A DNA stretch of 43,716 nucleotides from Bacteroidales bacterium (GTDB lineage: Bacteria > Bacteroidota > Bacteroidia > Bacteroidales > VadinHA17): positions 1 to 43,716 of the forward strand of contig PLML01000055.1 of the NCBI GenBank assembly GCA_003141525.1, in the 5' to 3' direction. Shown piece by piece: positions 16,626 through 24,919 of this stretch. Under the pieces are notes generated by a model that saw nothing but the letters and a program-made list of their open reading frames with translations, was not told the origin of the DNA and did no database searches. The position numbers and the translations under genes are program-made. Numbering within the stretch: the first letter of the stretch is position 1; the number at the start of each line of letters is the position of its first letter.

Positions 16626-16837
16626 CAGAGTGTATTTTAATCGTTGGGAAAGACCCTATCAAATTTACACTTTTTAAATAACAGATAAAATTTTTTTTAT
16701 TCCTGTCAGAAAGTCGTAATTGTAATGTAAAATATATATGATGTAATTCCAGTCCAAGATTTTTTTTGATATCCTGAGGAATATTTGCGCCTGGATTGTT
16801 GTCTATTAAAGATCAACTCACTTAAAAATAAAAGAAT

Positions 16838-17392
16838 ATGAAAAGAAAAATTGAGAAACTTCAGGTTAACAGCGCTACTTTAATACGGTCAGCATCATTA
16901 ATACTTATACTGGCACTTATTACGCCGTGTTTTACAAATGCACAGGCCGGTAAAACGAATTTTGCAGGTGACTGGACATTAAATGCAGAAAAGAGCACCA
17001 TGCCACAGGGTGGCCAGGGTGGTGGCGGTGGTATGAGAATGGGTGGCGGCAATTTCGTTGCTACACAGGAAGCCAATCTTCTGACGGTTGTCAGAACGAG
17101 GACCGGTCAGGATGGTCAACCTACTATAATCACTATGAAATATACCCTCGACGGTAAGGAGAGTGTCAATACATCACCCAGAGGCGACAGCAAATCCATA
17201 GCAAAATGGTCGGCTGACGGGAAATCTCTTACCATTGAAACTTCCAGGACCATGGATATGAACGGAGAGTCAACGACAATGAAATCAACAGAAGTATGGG
17301 TGCTGACCGATGCAAAAACACTTACTGTTAAAGCTACAAGACAAGGCCCGAATGGTGATGTGAAAAGCAATATGGTTTATGAAAAGAAATAA
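16838..17392 (+). CDS. Secreted lipocalin-like protein with glycine-rich segment
   Basis: A 184-residue exported protein. A longer-than-usual N-region precedes a hydrophobic signal segment ending in FTNAQ. The mature part opens with FAGDWTLNAEKSTM, a motif common in small Bacteroidota proteins with a lipocalin-like barrel, followed by a Gly/Met/Gln-rich linker (GGQGGGGGMRMGGG) and then alternating strands ending in MVYEKK. It has no catalytic motif. A terminator with a GCGA loop follows, so it is probably monocistronic. Function unknown; ligand binding is a guess from the fold. Confidence 0.65.
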   Translation: MKRKIEKLQVNSATLIRSASLILILALITPCFTNAQAGKTNFAGDWTLNAEKSTMPQGGQGGGGGMRMGGGNFVATQEANLLTVVRTRTGQDGQPTIITMKYTLDGKESVNTSPRGDSKSIAKWSADGKSLTIETSRTMDMNGESTTMKSTEVWVLTDAKTLTVKATRQGPNGDVKSNMVYEKK

Positions 17393-17418
17393 CTTTTAAA
17401 TATAATTAACGTTTTCTG

Positions 17419-17440
17419 GGCTCCGCGAGGGGCCTTTTTT
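17419..17440 (+). terminator. Terminator with GNRA tetraloop
   Basis: GGCTCC and GGGGCC pair (one G-T wobble) around GCGA, followed by six T residues. It lies 27 nt after the preceding stop codon. Confidence 0.8.
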
Positions 17441-17551
17441 ATTGAATTTGAGAATAAATTAATCTATTTGGATGTCTAATAGTAAAAGAAATTATCCTGA
17501 ATTTTAAACAGGAATGAGTTTTAAAAAAACATAGATTAATTAATTATTATC

Positions 17552-18061
17552 ATGAAAAGAAATCTTACAATCATCGGATTATTGCTTGTGCTTTTGATAG
17601 CAGGCAATGCATGCCACAATGGGAGGCATGACAGGAGAGACATTAGAGATTCGGCAAAGATGATCTGGATGAAAATGGGTCAGAATTTCAGACATAAAAG
17701 AGGAATGCCGGTAATGTGGGGAATGATGCATCATGGTATGAGAAATGGAATGATGAGAGGCATGGGCCCCGGAATGGGATTTGGAATGATGAGAGGCATG
17801 GGTCGGATGCCGATGGATAGCCTTGGATGGATGCCGATGGCACCAGGGAGAAGGATGCTGGAAAGTATTCCAAACGTCACAGATAATCAAAAGAAGCAAA
17901 TAGCAGATCTGAATAAAAAACAGATTGATGAGATGAAAAAGGTAAGGGAAGAGATGTTTTCTAAAATGCAGGGTATCATGGATTCGAACAGGAAAGACAT
18001 TCTCAACATTCTTACTGATGAACAGAAGAAGTTTCTTACTTTAAGCCGGGTGCATTCATAA
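17552..18061 (+). CDS. Met/His-rich Spy/CpxP-like lipoprotein
   Basis: A 169-residue probable lipoprotein (signal segment ending LIAGNAC, Cys21). Residues about 40-105 are extraordinarily rich in methionine, with 17 Met in about 50 residues in patterns such as GMM, GMRN and GMG, plus a His pair. The C-terminal third (about 108-169) is a charged helical segment with LTxxQ-like motifs (VTDNQ and LTDEQ), as in Spy/CpxP periplasmic chaperones and metal-response proteins. Met-rich motifs of this kind bind Cu(I) in copper-handling proteins, so a role in periplasmic copper or stress tolerance is inferred. No copper pump gene is in the window. Its last 26 bp overlap the convergent deacetylase gene. 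Confidence 0.7.
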   Translation: MKRNLTIIGLLLVLLIAGNACHNGRHDRRDIRDSAKMIWMKMGQNFRHKRGMPVMWGMMHHGMRNGMMRGMGPGMGFGMMRGMGRMPMDSLGWMPMAPGRRMLESIPNVTDNQKKQIADLNKKQIDEMKKVREEMFSKMQGIMDSNRKDILNILTDEQKKFLTLSRVHS

Positions 18062-18977
18062 GATCCCTGATTTGTCCCCAGCCAATAAGAATTATATGAT
18101 TTGTCTTTAAGAGATCTTTAAATTCATTGCTCAGCACTAAATCGAGATCATGCTGGCGCCAGGCAGAGCCATAATCATCGTGCCCCTTACTTATTGCCTG
18201 CATTTCGTCGTTATCAACTGCCAGATGAACAATCATCTCGTTTAAACCGGGTTTCATTTCTTCAATAGCTTTTTTATAAGCATCAATCCATTTGCCTGTA
18301 ATCATTTTTGGATCGAGCATGAATAAATTATCAAGCAGGAATATTTTTGATTCCAGTGTTTTAGCCACATCGGGTGGAAACCAACTCAAATATGAACGTG
18401 GGAACAAAATCGGCAAATGATATATTTCGGAAAGGTTCAGATATATTTTTATCAGTTCCGGATTAGCAAGAACACTAGCCATATGCGTATCAAGGTGAGT
18501 AGGCTGAACACCTGAAGCTATTGCTTTGTCAATCTGGGCTCTGAGTTCTTTTTCAGCTTCCGCTCCTTTTGCTACCTTACCAAGTTCTTCCACTGACGCA
18601 TAAAAATAATTATTCTTATCAAGCAGGCTGGGGATCTGGTCTGAAGAAGTTATGCCACCCCATTTATACTGATCCCATTCTGCTGTCATTGTAAGATGAA
18701 TTCCAACATCCAGTCCGGGATGGTCTTTTACATAAGACGCAATTTCAGGGGCCCATGGGCATGGTACCATAATGCTTCCTGAAGTAATACCTTTATTATC
18801 GAAAGCTCTTATACATGCCGTGTTAACTGAATGAGCCAGACCCATATCATCAGCATGGATTATAAGCAGTTTAGAATCCCTCGGATAACCAAGCAATTCA
18901 GCCAGATTTTGATTTCCCTGTGAACTTACGCTGAGAGTGATTAATAAACAGATAACAGCAAGTAACAACTTTTTCAT
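18036..18977 (-). CDS. ChbG/YdjC/HpnK-family carbohydrate deacetylase, secreted
   Basis: A protein of about 313 residues with a signal peptide (MKKLLLAVICLLITLSVSSQ). The YdjC-like fold is shown by HADDMGLAHSVN, DVGIHLTMTAEWD and THLDTHMASV, which supply the Asp/His/His metal site and catalytic base. Relatives remove acetyl groups from chito-oligosaccharides or related amino-sugars. An exported copy suggests action on oligosaccharides outside the cytoplasm. An in-frame ATG seven codons upstream (18998) would put MNLINLK before the signal; I prefer 18977 because MKK directly precedes the hydrophobic core. The 3' end overlaps the Met-rich lipoprotein gene by 26 bp tail to tail. Confidence 0.82.
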   Translation of the reverse strand: MKKLLLAVICLLITLSVSSQGNQNLAELLGYPRDSKLLIIHADDMGLAHSVNTACIRAFDNKGITSGSIMVPCPWAPEIASYVKDHPGLDVGIHLTMTAEWDQYKWGGITSSDQIPSLLDKNNYFYASVEELGKVAKGAEAEKELRAQIDKAIASGVQPTHLDTHMASVLANPELIKIYLNLSEIYHLPILFPRSYLSWFPPDVAKTLESKIFLLDNLFMLDPKMITGKWIDAYKKAIEEMKPGLNEMIVHLAVDNDEMQAISKGHDDYGSAWRQHDLDLVLSNEFKDLLKTNHIILIGWGQIRDLMNAPGLK

Positions 18978-19118
18978 TTTGAGATTAATTAAATTCATTA
19001 ATGATGGAGTTTATCAAAATATCGGTCCTAAATTCATAAAGGATTAGTTTTTTACGAAATTATAAATAATTCTGACTCAACGGTAAGTACCGCACTGGAT
19101 CTTAACACATCTTCTTAT

Positions 19119-19158
19119 AAAAAAAAGACCCCACAGGTTTTAGATCCTGTGAGGTCTT
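19119..19158 (-). terminator. Terminator of the coiled-coil protein gene
   Basis: A 13-bp stem with one mismatch (arms AAGACCCCACAGG and CCTGTGAGGTCTT) around TTTTAGAT. On the minus strand it ends in eight T residues. It lies about 55 nt past the stop of the gene at 19213-20193. Confidence 0.85.
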
Positions 19159-19212
19159 ATACTTTGCCTTTCACAACATATGCCTGCAGATCAGAGCATA
19201 ATCCTTCTATTA

Positions 19213-20193
19213 TTATTTTACTTCAACAACAGCATACTTTGAGATTTTCCAGAACTGGTCGGGATCTTTTATATCTATGCTGGCTATTTTGTTGTCTTTA
19301 TCGCGAACAAGCTCGTAGGAACTGCTTGGGTGACTGGTAATAAGCTTTGCCTCTTTTGAATTCACCGGAATACTTTTCAGATCCTTAATGTTGACCTGGG
19401 TAAACAGATTGTCAGCAAAATCGCGGTGTAAGGATTCTTTTTTCCCTAATCCGAGGAAACCGCCTTCTTTAGAAACAAGTCCCTTTGCTTTCAGAGATTT
19501 ATAGGTTCCGGAAGTAAAATAACCTTTATTCAATTCTGAAGTTTGATTAGTTATTTTCTCATCCTTTTGTGCGATAGCTACCTGCTGGTCGCTCATACGG
19601 GTATTAAGCTGTCCTATCTCAAAATCCTTTTTAGTAAGAGTAGTTTTCAGATCAGCTATTTCTGTCTCGCGCTGTTTCATTGAAGCTTCCAGTTCAGCAA
19701 CCCTAACCTGAAGACCTTTTATTGTTCCCCCTGAAGCGTTCAACTGGGCTGTTAATGATGCTATTTTCTTTTTATTCTGATCAAGCAGTGTATTAACATA
19801 CTCAATATCCTTCAGGATCTGTTGTTTTTTGTCTTTGGAAAATTCTTTATCCGATGATTTCATCGTGATTATATTTTCCTTCTCTTTTACAGTGCTCAGG
19901 TCCTTTTCTATCTCATCAAATGTCAACATCCATTCGTTGATCACTGAATCACGTGAGGTTAATAATTGTGTAAATGAGTGTTTCTGGTTTTCAACGATAG
20001 CAACATGTTTTTTCTGCTCATTTTTATACGTTGAATTAACCACTAAACCGGCTGCCAGAAGAAGAACAAAACAAATTATGGCGGTAGTGGTGACACCTTT
20101 TTTAATTCCTTCTTTCTTTGCTTTTTTTTCATTATTACGTGAAGCTGCATTATCATTAACCACATTACGGTTACTGTTTACTTCATTTGTCAT
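19213..20193 (-). CDS. Membrane-anchored coiled-coil protein, unknown function
   Basis: A 326-residue protein with a charged, Asn/Lys-rich cytoplasmic head (1-35), one transmembrane helix (about 36-53) and a long coiled coil (about 60-235) with heptads such as LQVRVAELEASMKQRETEIADLKTTL. A compact C-terminal domain (about 236-326) contains GGFLGLGKKESLH and ends QFWKISKYAVVEVK. No enzyme motif is visible and I do not recognise a characterised family. It has a strong Shine-Dalgarno (GGAGGA, 7 nt before ATG), rare in this phylum. It lies downstream of an NtrC-type activator gene, with an enhancer-like inverted repeat 240 bp upstream. It is the most likely output of the adjacent phosphorelay. 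A structural or envelope-stress role is a guess. Confidence 0.75.
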   Translation of the reverse strand: MTNEVNSNRNVVNDNAASRNNEKKAKKEGIKKGVTTTAIICFVLLLAAGLVVNSTYKNEQKKHVAIVENQKHSFTQLLTSRDSVINEWMLTFDEIEKDLSTVKEKENIITMKSSDKEFSKDKKQQILKDIEYVNTLLDQNKKKIASLTAQLNASGGTIKGLQVRVAELEASMKQRETEIADLKTTLTKKDFEIGQLNTRMSDQQVAIAQKDEKITNQTSELNKGYFTSGTYKSLKAKGLVSKEGGFLGLGKKESLHRDFADNLFTQVNIKDLKSIPVNSKEAKLITSHPSSSYELVRDKDNKIASIDIKDPDQFWKISKYAVVEVK

Positions 20194-20200
20194 TTTTAAT

Positions 20201-20210
20201 TCCTCCTTTA
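20201..20210 (-). promoter_or_regulatory. Strong Shine-Dalgarno of the coiled-coil protein gene
   Basis: The minus strand reads TAAAGGAGGA, then 7 nt, then ATG at 20193. Most genes in this window lack such a site. It fixes the start and suggests high translation on induction. Confidence 0.7.
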
Positions 20211-20317
20211 ATTTAATTTATTTAATTGTTATAGTTTTTATCTTATAATTATGTGTATCCCTGACTTATTGATCTGCTAATTCTGAGTAATTTATAATCC
20301 TCCTTAACAGGAATACT

Positions 20318-20350
20318 GCATACCTTTATTTCAAAAGGCATGCCTTTAAT
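20318..20350 (-). promoter_or_regulatory. Sigma-54-like promoter overlapping a palindrome and direct repeat
   Basis: On the minus strand AGGCAT-N5-TTGAA is an 8-of-11 match to the sigma-54 consensus TGGCAC-N5-TTGCW, with the GG kept but GA where GC is expected. It overlaps a perfect 14-bp palindrome, AAAGGCATGCCTTT (20334-20347). A second feature is a 20-bp-spaced direct repeat, GCATACCTTTA at 20318 and GCATGCCTTTA at 20338. The candidate would serve the coiled-coil gene with an mRNA leader of about 125 nt. Confidence 0.4.
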
Positions 20351-20411
20351 CGGTACGTGCTCTAACATATTTAAAATGAGTATATTGTATATATATGATT
20401 TGATAAAGAAC

Positions 20412-20446
20412 TGTTCATTTTGAGAAAACAATTCTCATATTGAGAA
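20412..20446. promoter_or_regulatory. Candidate enhancer: tandem TTCTCA-N3-TGAGAA sites
   Basis: A perfect inverted repeat TTCTCA-TAT-TGAGAA lies at 20432-20446. A degenerate one, TGTTCA-TTT-TGAGAA, lies at 20412-20426, centre to centre 20 bp away, two helical turns. The same perfect motif occurs at 24905-24919 before the first gene of the phosphorelay cluster. Position, symmetry and tandem arrangement fit binding by the NtrC-family regulator encoded at 20489-21838. Confidence 0.6.
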
Positions 20447-20488
20447 ATAAGGATGTGAGATTGAGAGTTTAACCGGAGGATTTAGTAA

Positions 20489-21838
20489 TCACTCCTTTTC
20501 TTCCTTTAATATACGGTAGATAGTCGAAATTCCAATATCGAGCTTTTCGGCTGCAAGTCTGATATCATTGTTGTTTTTCTTCAGAGTGGCTTTAATAATT
20601 TTCACCTGGTATTCCCGTAAGGTCAGATTGTCATTGGCAACATCTGACAAAGGATCGCCTCTGTCAACCACAAGGTCTGCTGGTTCGACCTCATCACTTG
20701 CTGAAAGTGTGACTGCAAGTTCAATTACAGATTTTAATTCGCGAACATTTCCCGGAAATGAATAGCTCATTAGTTTTTTTTGTGATTGTACCGTTAACTT
20801 TTTTAACAGAATGTTATTTTCATCGCAAAATTTCCCGATAAAATACCTGGCAAGTATCAATATATCATTTCCCCTTTCACGTAATGGCGGTAATTCTATG
20901 GGCAAGCCTAATAGCCTGTAATACAAATCTTCTCTGAACTTTCCTTTTTTAACCTCCTCTTTCAGGTTTTTATTGGTTGCTACAACAATGCGGCAGTCGG
21001 TTTTGACAGGTTTGTTACCGCCAATACGTATAATTTCTTTTTCCTGCAGAACACGCAATAATTTTGCCTGCAAATTCATTTCCATTTCTCCTATTTCGTC
21101 AAGGAAGAGTGTACCTTCGTCGGCTTCTTCAAATCTGCCAATCCGGCGAAAGGCTGCTCCTGTAAAAGAACCTTTTTCATGACCAAACAATTCACTCTCG
21201 ATCAGCTCACGAGGGATTGCAGCAACATTTACTGTGACAAATGATTTGTCTTTACGCTTCGAGTTGTAATGAATAGCTTTTGCCACAAGCTCTTTTCCGG
21301 TTCCTGTCTCACCCGATACAATTACGGTAATGTTCGTACTCAGAGCTTTGTCAATAAGATCGTAAACAGTTTTAATTGCGGGACTCTCGCCAAGTATGCT
21401 TTCACGAAAGCTGTATTTTTTTTGAACTTCCCTTCGCAGAGTTGTTATCTCTCTTTTGAGGCCGATGCCGTTCCTTATATTCTTCACCGTGTTAAGCAGA
21501 CGGTCTTTAATATCTTCTGACTTGCTGATATAGTCATAGGCCCCCATCTTTAGCAGGCTTACCACTGTGTCAATATCTTCCTGTTCCGAAATTAGTATAA
21601 CCTGAACATCTGAGTTTTCCTCCTTGATTCTTTTCAGGACATCAAGTCCCGTAAAATCCGGAAGCCGGTAATCAAGGGTTACAATATCAGGCAATTCATA
21701 AAGACAATTCAGAAAATCTTTTCCGTTGAAAAAACTCTTTATCTCATAGTCAGGATTTAAAGAAAGAGTGTGTACTAAAAGCCTGTTATACCATTCGCTG
21801 TCTTCTACAACAAATATTTTAAAAGGCTTTTCTGACAT
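20489..21838 (-). CDS. NtrC-family sigma-54-dependent response regulator
   Basis: A 449-residue activator. The receiver domain (1-125) has VVEDSEWYN, phospho-acceptor Asp56 in TLDYRLPD and a lysine in YISKSED. The AAA+ domain (about 145-385) has Walker A GETGTGKE (176-183), the sigma-54 contact loop as GSFTGA (223-228, Ser for the usual Ala) and Walker B TLFLDE. The C-terminal Fis-type helix-turn-helix (about 405-449) contains VKIIKATLKKNNNDIRLAAE. It opens promoters bound by sigma-54 after phosphorylation. It follows the hybrid kinase gene by 76 bp. Its probable binding sites are the TTCTCA-N3-TGAGAA repeats at both ends of this cluster. Its receiver resembles that of the small regulator at 24342-24761. 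Confidence 0.94.
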   Translation of the reverse strand: MSEKPFKIFVVEDSEWYNRLLVHTLSLNPDYEIKSFFNGKDFLNCLYELPDIVTLDYRLPDFTGLDVLKRIKEENSDVQVILISEQEDIDTVVSLLKMGAYDYISKSEDIKDRLLNTVKNIRNGIGLKREITTLRREVQKKYSFRESILGESPAIKTVYDLIDKALSTNITVIVSGETGTGKELVAKAIHYNSKRKDKSFVTVNVAAIPRELIESELFGHEKGSFTGAAFRRIGRFEEADEGTLFLDEIGEMEMNLQAKLLRVLQEKEIIRIGGNKPVKTDCRIVVATNKNLKEEVKKGKFREDLYYRLLGLPIELPPLRERGNDILILARYFIGKFCDENNILLKKLTVQSQKKLMSYSFPGNVRELKSVIELAVTLSASDEVEPADLVVDRGDPLSDVANDNLTLREYQVKIIKATLKKNNNDIRLAAEKLDIGISTIYRILKEEKE

Positions 21839-21914
21839 ATCCTGTTGAATTCTGGTTCATAGTTTATTACGGCTCTTACAAAGTAAAGCAAAAATGGCCG
21901 TATTTGCCAGAGTT

Positions 21915-24311
21915 TTAACTGATTTTCGCGATATGTTCTTTAATAAGTCCGCTAACGGCTTCAAATTCAAGTAAGGATTCTCCAGCAAGCGTTTCCAGAT
22001 TATTTGGCTCGACCTTCTTCTGAATATTTTCCTCGATCTTTCTAAGGAGATTGCAGAGATCCAGTGCGCCAATATGCCGGCAAGGCGATGACATTTTATG
22101 AGCAAGGTCGGCTACTGAGTCAATCCGTCCCGATTTTACAATCTCCTGCATTTCGTCAAGCCCTTTTTTTGTGGAATCAATGAAAGAAAACAGCATCTGC
22201 TTTACAAACTTTTCATCACCACCTGAGATATGATAGAGATTTTGCAAATTAATTTTACCAGGACCGGCAGAGTCAATATTTTCTTCAATTGACTGATCAG
22301 CTTCTGAGACCGGTGCGTAATCTTTTATTACAGAAAGAATTGTCGTAAGTAACATCTCTTCGGTAAATGGTTTTGGAAGAAAAGCGTTCATCCCTGCCTT
22401 CTGGTATTTTTTCCAGTCTTCATTTATTATGGCAGCCGAAATACAGATGACCGGCATTTCCGATTTCGTGATTTTCATCTCCTCCCGGATAAACTGTGTT
22501 GCCTTTAACCCGTCTATTCCCGGCATCCTTTCATCCATAAACAGCATATCATACCGTTCGGTTTTTAAAATTTCCAATGCCTCTATTCCATTTACAGCTT
22601 CATGGTACCTGACTTTCCATCGTTCCAGTATAGTTTTGAAAAGCAGACGGTTATATTCCTCATCATCGACGATCAGAATATTCATATTTCTGATTTCTTC
22701 AGGAATATAAAGGGGAGGTTCGACTTCTTTTCTGACCTGTTTTTCATCACCGGTCAGGTATGGGATATGGCAGGCAATTCTGGTTCCCTGGTTTTTCCTG
22801 CTGACACATTCAATAGTCCCACTGTGCAATTCAATGAGCTTTTTGACTATTGATAAGCCTAATCCTGTTCCGCCATATTTACGGGTGGTGCTCATCTCCT
22901 CCTGGGTAAAATCTTCAAAAATGAAATTTATTTTGTTCTCCTCTATTCCGATACCCGTATCGGTTACCTCTATAACAAGCTCAATTTCTTTCGTTTCCCT
23001 CTTAATACAATTTACACTGAAATCTACAACACCATTCCTAGTAAATTTGACTGAATTACTGACCAGATTTATAAGAATTTGTTTTAGACGATACGGATCA
23101 CCCAGCAGAAAATGAGGAGTATCCGGACTTATTGTATAGGTCAATCTGGTATTATTTCTGAGGGCCTGTTTCTCAAACAATGTATAAACATCCTCGAAAA
23201 TTTGCACGATTGTGAAATGTACTTTTTCAAGCGCCAGTCTGCCGTTCTGCAATTTCGAAAAATCCAGGATATCGTTAATAATATTCGCGAGGTGGTCGGA
23301 AGATGATTTGATAATTTTCAGCGAACGGGTTGTACTTTCATCCAGAGGTTCATGCAGGAGCTGTTCTGTAAATCCTGAAATGGCTGTTACAGGTGTACGG
23401 ATCTCATGACTCATATTTGCCATAAAGAGTTCTTTTGTACGGGCCAGTTTTTCAACTTCATCCTTAGAATTCTGGAGAGCAATCTGATAAGCATGGGTTT
23501 TTCTTACGTAACGTACAATTATAAACATTACTAATATTGCAAGGAGAGTGCCTGATACCGAAAACATAGCCAGCCAGATGTAAGTTTTTGCTGCTAATTG
23601 ATCTGCGGCTAAGGCTTTTGTTTTAACGAGCCCGTAAATCTCATTTTCTATTTTGTTAATCAGATCATAAAACTGTTCTTTGATTTCGCTGCTGGTGACT
23701 GCTAATTTCGACTCTCTTATCGTCAGTTTTACCTTCGTTATGCTATCTTGATGTTCTATTTCTTTGAGATCGCTTAAAATTTCCTTTTCATTCAACCTGT
23801 TTTTATTGGCACGACTGAAAACACGTTTAAGAATGCTTTTTTCAGTTTTACTGTCTTCAACCGAGTTACTATCCAGCCGTACAGATAAATGTTTGAGATT
23901 TTCAACTACAGTGTAGTTATGATGAAGATATAACAACTGGTTCCAGATATCAATGTTTTTTTCAATTAACTTACTAATGGTATCAGTCTGTTGCATTAGT
24001 AATGAATCAGTTATACACTCGGAACGTAAATTGCTTACTTTTTCATCAATGTTGGAGATTATAGTGTAATAGGGTCGAAGATCCAGTGTATCATGTGTAT
24101 TTGTATAAATACGGATACTGTTTTGTGCTTTTTCCAGATCCATTGAAATGTTCCGTATATATGAAAGTCTTAGGTCGGGTTTTAAGTTCATCTGAATTGA
24201 AGCAACAATTGAAGAAAGATTCCGATAGGATAAGTATCCAGTTGCTGAGAGTAGTACTACTGCCAGTATCATTAAGAATCCAATCTTTATCTGAATTGAA
24301 ATTTTCTTCAA
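21915..24311 (-). CDS. Hybrid histidine kinase with receiver and Hpt domains
   Basis: A 798-residue membrane kinase. A first transmembrane helix (10-28), a mostly helical periplasmic sensor of about 220 residues and a second helix (about 243-266) precede HisKA (His302 in MANMSHEIRTP). The ATPase domain has NLVSNSVKFT, DTGIGI and GGTGLGLSIVKK, the receiver has Asp593 in FMDERMPGID, and the C-terminal Hpt domain has His738 in LAHKMSSPCRHIG. All the steps of a His-Asp-His-Asp relay are present, the last Asp being on the NtrC-type regulator or the receiver-only protein. It starts 30 bp after the receiver-only gene, so they are co-transcribed. The helical sensor resembles four-helix-bundle types but no ligand can be named. 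Confidence 0.94.
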   Translation of the reverse strand: MKKISIQIKIGFLMILAVVLLSATGYLSYRNLSSIVASIQMNLKPDLRLSYIRNISMDLEKAQNSIRIYTNTHDTLDLRPYYTIISNIDEKVSNLRSECITDSLLMQQTDTISKLIEKNIDIWNQLLYLHHNYTVVENLKHLSVRLDSNSVEDSKTEKSILKRVFSRANKNRLNEKEILSDLKEIEHQDSITKVKLTIRESKLAVTSSEIKEQFYDLINKIENEIYGLVKTKALAADQLAAKTYIWLAMFSVSGTLLAILVMFIIVRYVRKTHAYQIALQNSKDEVEKLARTKELFMANMSHEIRTPVTAISGFTEQLLHEPLDESTTRSLKIIKSSSDHLANIINDILDFSKLQNGRLALEKVHFTIVQIFEDVYTLFEKQALRNNTRLTYTISPDTPHFLLGDPYRLKQILINLVSNSVKFTRNGVVDFSVNCIKRETKEIELVIEVTDTGIGIEENKINFIFEDFTQEEMSTTRKYGGTGLGLSIVKKLIELHSGTIECVSRKNQGTRIACHIPYLTGDEKQVRKEVEPPLYIPEEIRNMNILIVDDEEYNRLLFKTILERWKVRYHEAVNGIEALEILKTERYDMLFMDERMPGIDGLKATQFIREEMKITKSEMPVICISAAIINEDWKKYQKAGMNAFLPKPFTEEMLLTTILSVIKDYAPVSEADQSIEENIDSAGPGKINLQNLYHISGGDEKFVKQMLFSFIDSTKKGLDEMQEIVKSGRIDSVADLAHKMSSPCRHIGALDLCNLLRKIEENIQKKVEPNNLETLAGESLLEFEAVSGLIKEHIAKIS

Positions 24312-24341
24312 GGCTTGTGGCAGGATTAATAATCCCCAAAG

Positions 24342-24761
24342 CTATGAAAATTTATTTTCAATAAATTGATCAAGGTATAATCTGCAAAGCGCAGGGGCGA
24401 AGGTATCCTTAATAACGCAAAAATCGTAATTGTTCTGGGTGCTTCTTTCTTCAATGGCACGCGTTTGAGACAGCAGTATAGCAAGGGTATTACTGTTTTC
24501 TTTTTTCAGCTGCCTTATGATCTGGGCACCGCTAATCTCATTTCCCACATTATAATCAACGAATGCGACAACATCATTATCAATAAATTCACGAGATTCA
24601 ATTTTTCTCATGCAGTCAGATAAATCAACAAATGAATGCAGAACCAGCTGGTACTTCATTTTCTGCTGAACAAAATGAGTACTTTGTTGCAAGGCATTGA
24701 AAATCATATTATTGTAATATTCATTATCTTCAACGACGAGGACATTAATTTTTTGTTTCAT
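24342..24761 (-). CDS. Single-domain response regulator
   Basis: A 139-residue receiver with no output domain. It has VLVVEDNEYYN at the start, phospho-acceptor Asp69 in VAFVDYNVG, a serine in LLSQ and the conserved lysine in CVIKDT. The N-terminal VEDNEYYN is close to VEDSEWYN of the NtrC-type regulator in the same cluster, suggesting the two receivers are related and dock on the same kinase. As the first gene of the operon it may be a phosphate sink, a competitor, or a shuttle. A sigma-54-like promoter and a TTCTCA-N3-TGAGAA site lie upstream, so the cluster may regulate itself. Confidence 0.88.
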   Translation of the reverse strand: MKQKINVLVVEDNEYYNNMIFNALQQSTHFVQQKMKYQLVLHSFVDLSDCMRKIESREFIDNDVVAFVDYNVGNEISGAQIIRQLKKENSNTLAILLSQTRAIEERSTQNNYDFCVIKDTFAPALCRLYLDQFIENKFS

Positions 24762-24791
24762 TTCGCTGTTAGATTGGTTCTGCCCATATTA

Positions 24792-24807
24792 TTCCAAAAC
24801 TGTGCCA
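24792..24807 (-). promoter_or_regulatory. Sigma-54-like promoter of the phosphorelay operon
   Basis: On the minus strand TGGCAC-N5-TGGAA: the -24 box is a perfect TGGCAC, the -12 box matches 3 of 5 of TTGCW. It lies about 30 bp before the receiver gene start and about 100 bp from the upstream inverted repeat at 24905. Like the candidate at 20331-20346 it has GA where GC is usual. Confidence 0.45.
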
Positions 24808-24904
24808 GATTATCTCAAAATGGTAGCCGAACCTGTATCTGATTAACAGATAATAAATTAAAATATTAACAAGTTTATTATGTTATGCCCCGGGTAAGAA
24901 ATAA

Positions 24905-24919
24905 TTCTCAAAATGAGAA
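24905..24919. promoter_or_regulatory. Candidate enhancer site TTCTCA-N3-TGAGAA
   Basis: A perfect inverted repeat, TTCTCA-AAA-TGAGAA, about 145 bp upstream of the receiver gene start. It is the same motif as at 20432-20446. A TGAGAA half site follows at 24938-24943. Confidence 0.6.

Noticed and set aside
20249-20431. 60-codon reading frame on the minus strand between the NtrC-type and coiled-coil genes
   Set aside because: It covers the promoter and repeat region, has no ribosome site at its ATG and no recognisable motif; kept only as a remote possibility.
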